This document shows, in pieces, positions 6,667-8,510 of a stretch of 8,510 nt of DNA (the stretch's first letter is position 1; each line of letters opens with the position of its first letter). The translations under genes and the position numbers were made by a program. The stretch comes from Bacteroidota bacterium (lineage in GTDB: Bacteria; Bacteroidota; Ignavibacteria; SZUA-365), in NCBI GenBank assembly GCA_018224415.1, contig JAGTUZ010000291.1, forward strand, positions 1 through 8,510, given 5' to 3'. The notes under the pieces were generated by a model. The model was not told where the DNA came from. It saw only the letters and a program-made list of their open reading frames with translations, and made no database searches.

Positions 6667-7272
6667 TTATTCAGACATTTTGGCACTAAGCAAGCAACTT
6701 AAATACTGCATCCAAAGTCTTGATGATTCCGGATTGAACTCCACATCTATACTGCCCTTGTGTGTATATGCTCTTACAGCATCAATTTCCTTATTAGCAA
6801 AAGCAATCATCTCATCATCCTCAGTATCAAACACAAAATATATTTCACCATCACAGTTGAACTTGTGTCCCCCATCCACATCAAACTTTGTTCCATCACG
6901 GAAAAGCCAAATCACTTTTGAGTTATCGTCCACGCAGTTATTTTCACTCCTTATCCCAAGAACCAGCATCACCTTATCCTCTGTCCTTTTTGCCGCATAA
7001 AACGCAATACTTTCAGAATTTGTTTTCGCAACAATGAGGGGATCTTTGATTGCAACGGTTACTATTTGTGTCATTTTATCAGTTTTTATCTCAAGCAATT
7101 TGGAGCAATCTTCTGCACCAAAAATTGCTTGAGAATTCTGATCCACTACGTATTTCCATGTACCATCAGCATTTAATTGAATCTGTTTTCCATCCTCAGT
7201 GGTTGCATTTATCTGAGCAATCATCACCACTGGCAACAACGAGAGGATAACCACAGCTAATACCTGTTTCAT
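6667..7272 (-). CDS. Secreted protein of unknown function, AT-rich
   Basis: This 201-residue protein starts at an ATG (7272) with GGAG nine bases upstream. Residues 1-20 are a signal peptide ending VVMIAQ, with no lipobox cysteine, so it should be exported to the periplasm or beyond. Residues 25-41 contain TEDGKQIQLNADGTWKY, a DG-x-x-V/I-x-L-N-x-DGTW-x-Y pattern common in small secreted Bacteroidota proteins. The rest is mixed alpha/beta with four cysteines (56, 113, 140, 193), and I do not recognise a named family. Codon use is AT-rich, unlike genes on either side. It lies 18 bases after the stop of the mini-lipoprotein gene and probably shares its promoter. It appears intact although flanked by gene relics. 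Confidence 0.75.
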   Translation of the reverse strand: MKQVLAVVILSLLPVVMIAQINATTEDGKQIQLNADGTWKYVVDQNSQAIFGAEDCSKLLEIKTDKMTQIVTVAIKDPLIVAKTNSESIAFYAAKRTEDKVMLVLGIRSENNCVDDNSKVIWLFRDGTKFDVDGGHKFNCDGEIYFVFDTEDDEMIAFANKEIDAVRAYTHKGSIDVEFNPESSRLWMQYLSCLLSAKMSE

Positions 7273-7290
7273 TTGTTCTCCATAACAATG

Positions 7291-7371
7291 TTAAAAATCA
7301 TCTTTCTGATTTACTTTTTCACAACCAGCAACCATAATCATGATTACTGGAATCAACAGCGTTTTTTTCAT
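7291..7371 (-). CDS. 26-residue lipoprotein precursor
   Basis: The frame starts at an ATG (7371) and ends at TAA (7291-7293). MKK is followed by a hydrophobic stretch and the lipobox VAGC (residues 14-17), then only CEKVNQKDDF. Signal peptidase II processing would leave a 10-residue lipopeptide with Cys17 lipidated; the residue after Cys is Glu. AGGTGA lies seven bases before the start, a good ribosome-binding site. The stop is 18 bases from the next start, so the two genes look like one operon. Small lipoproteins can be colicin-release-like lysis peptides or entericidins, but those are longer. It may also be the remnant of a longer lipoprotein shortened by an early stop. No homologue is recognised. 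Confidence 0.6.
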   Translation of the reverse strand: MKKTLLIPVIMIMVAGCEKVNQKDDF

Positions 7372-7436
7372 CTTACAATCACCTGTGATTATGGAACTGC
7401 CTCAAAAAATCGGCTCAACATGATGAGCAATGAAGG

Positions 7437-7465
7437 ATACTACGGGGTATATCTGTAAAAGTCAA
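7437..7465 (-). promoter_or_regulatory. Sigma-70-like promoter for the mini-lipoprotein operon
   Basis: On the minus strand TTGACT (7465-7460) and TAGTAT (7442-7437) are separated by exactly 17 bases, close to the classical -35/-10 consensus. It sits about 65 bases before the lipoprotein ATG. This is not the Bacteroidota -33/-7 type, which may hint at a foreign donor; the consensus in this host is unknown. Confidence 0.5.
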
Positions 7466-7577
7466 GTCTCCTCATCATACAATCCATCCACAACGAGATG
7501 AAAAACGGACACGACCGGGTGAAATCCGCCCTCGGAGAAGCGGATCTGTGATTCCAGAACCGTCCGGTATCCGGCCT

Positions 7578-7769
7578 TCAAGCGGGCAGGGAGAGGGATC
7601 CAAGCAGGGCGGCACGCACGGCGCCGGTCGCTGCGGGCAGGCTGGTGGTGTTCCCCATGAGCCATTCGTTGGCGAGGATGGCAAAGGCGAGCGCCTCCAC
7701 CGACTCCAACCTCCCCAACGGTCCATCCATCGATGTGCAAGGTGCGCCAATCCTCACCTTCACTTCCCA
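7578..7769 (-). pseudogene. anmK: C-terminal relic of anhydro-N-acetylmuramic acid kinase
   Basis: The minus-strand frame is open for about 64 codons and ends at a stop at 7578. It reads ESVEALAFAILANEWL, then LPAATGAVRAALLG and a natural-looking terminus SLPA. This is the characteristic end of AnmK, the kinase that recycles anhydro-MurNAc from peptidoglycan: EA-x-AFA-x-LA followed by LP-x-x-TGA. AnmK is normally about 370 residues, so some 300 residues with the ATP and sugar sites are missing. An in-frame stop lies just upstream (7773-7775). The family call rests on the two motifs together. It cannot encode an active kinase. Confidence 0.6.
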
Positions 7770-7914
7770 TTGTCAGTCAAATTCCAATATCTCGGATCAA
7801 GACACAGGTACCACAGCGAGTGAAAACCAAAAGTGTTGCATTGTTGCACGCAATATCGAGAGTATGCACCCTCCCCCAAACCTAATCTTGCGGAAAAGAG
7901 CCTCCCAATGGTTT

Positions 7915-7970
7915 CGGTAACCGAAAATTGACCCCCCTGAGCCCAAAACGGTAACCGAAAATTGACCCCC
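7915..7970 (+). repeat. Two 22-bp direct repeats at the IS21 left end
   Basis: The same 22 bases, CGGTAACCG then AAAATTGACCCCC, occur at 7915-7936 and 7949-7970, 34 bases apart. Such repeats in IS21-like ends are transposase binding sites. The first copy is extended into a 7-bp inverted repeat, TTTCGGT (7912-7918) and ACCGAAA (7920-7926). Confidence 0.85.
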
Positions 7971-7987
7971 TGGGCAAGCCCTTCACT

Positions 7988-8510
7988 GCGATATTGGAGA
8001 TCATCGCAGCGAAGGAGAAAGGATGCTCCCGGGTATCACCCGCGGGCCAACCAGCCATATCCTGTTCTTGGTCCGTATCTGCTGATCATCGATCAGTGGC
8101 TCGTGGCGGACAGAGAGCAGCCGCGCAAGCAACGTCATACAGCCCAGCGTGTGTTTGCCCGTCTTGTCGAAGAACACGGCTACCCCGGTTGTGTTTCGAC
8201 CGTGCGCAAGTACGTGCGCGAGGCGAAGCTGCGTCTCGGTCTGGTGAGGAGCAGAAGATCTTCACGGGCTTCCGGGCCTACTACAGCTTCGAGGCGCGCT
8301 ATTGCAATCCCGCATCGGGCAACGAGAAGGGCGGCGTCGAGGGACTGGTCGGGTATCCGATCCGTGTCATCTGCCGCATCGACGAACTGGAGTTCTTCTC
8401 GCAAGGCAAGCACGTGGTGACCCATCGTCGTCAGTACGGCAACAGCAAATGGCAGCTCGATCCCGATCATTACCTGGAGCTGCTTCGCGAGCGACCGCTC
8501 GCCTTCGATA
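7988..8510 (+). pseudogene. istA: IS21-family transposase relic with three internal deletions
   Basis: Four stretches of IstA occur in the right order. ILEIIAAKEKG (7991-8023, frame 2) is the N-terminal start, and the helix-turn-helix that should follow is missing. PVLGPYLLIIDQWLVADRE through REAKLRLGL (8031-8243, frame 3) is the linker/DNA-binding part. KIFTGFRAYYSFEARYCNPASGNEKGGVEGLVG (start about 8255, frame 2) holds the last acidic residue of the DDE triad in KGGVEG. The two earlier aspartates are deleted. After a third join at about 8350, GYPIRVI onward matches the C-terminal domain (EFFSQGKHVVTHRRQYG, DPDHYLELL). A full IstA is about 500 residues, so well over half is gone. It cannot catalyse transposition, but the terminal sites might still be moved in trans. 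Confidence 0.75.

Larger units (their letters stand above)
7909..8510 (+). mobile_element. IS21-family insertion sequence, left end and internally deleted body (continues past window)
   Basis: The left end is marked by two copies of a 22-base repeat, typical of the multiple terminal repeats of IS21-like elements, with a likely TG terminus at 7909. It is followed directly by transposase pieces. The right end, and the istB helper gene expected downstream, are outside the window. Confidence 0.7.

Noticed and set aside
6655..7466. Short direct repeats at the borders of the AT-rich block as target duplications
   Set aside because: GGGGTTAT at the left and GGGGTATAT at the right are only loosely similar, too weak to call a duplication.
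1..8510. CRISPR arrays, tRNA, rRNA or known riboswitches
   Set aside because: No regularly spaced repeats and no recognisable cloverleaf or rRNA/riboswitch core were seen on reading; no covariance search could be run.

Overview
The window looks like a chromosomal segment of a moderately GC-rich member of the Bacteroidota/Chlorobiota/Ignavibacteria radiation. The evidence is a secreted protein with a C-terminal type IX secretion (T9SS) sorting domain, an AraC-type regulator with an N-terminal heavy-metal-associated-like (HMA-like) domain of the kind common in Bacteroidota, an outer-membrane barrel/OmpA protein, and promoter-like elements resembling the Bacteroidota -7 motif TAnnTTTG. The exact taxon cannot be fixed from the sequence alone.

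Left part (1-5224) is intact gene space. A P-loop ATPase runs off the left edge on the minus strand. Divergent from it is a Cys-rich exported protein with an SGNH-hydrolase-like look and a T9SS tail (773-1888). It is followed by an HMA-like/AraC regulator (2055-2615). A 15-bp perfect hairpin terminator (2686-2719) separates the regulator from a convergent 656-residue outer-membrane protein with two OmpA-like domains (2767-4737). Behind that gene, on the same strand, lies a small cupin whose usual metal-ligand histidines are replaced (4883-5224). A nested 37-bp palindrome sits in front of the ATPase.

Right part (about 5225-8510) is an accessory and decay zone. A non-coding stretch carries a canonical four-tract G-quadruplex motif and several small palindromes. 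Then come relics: a frameshifted HEAT-like protein (minus), a primase-helicase of mobile-element type with at least three frame breaks (plus), the last ~64 codons of an anhydro-N-acetylmuramic acid kinase (AnmK, minus), and an IS21-family transposase (IstA) shortened by three internal deletions behind an intact-looking left end with two 22-bp direct repeats. Inside the relics sits an AT-rich block (about 6657-7466) with an apparently intact two-gene operon: a 26-codon lipoprotein precursor and a 201-residue secreted protein, preceded by a TTGACT-17-TAGTAT promoter-like sequence. This looks like a recent arrival from a lower-GC donor.

No complete new defence or mobile system is visible. The best leads are the AT-rich mini-lipoprotein operon, the degraded primase-helicase, the nested palindrome in front of the ATPase, and the Cys-rich T9SS-exported protein.
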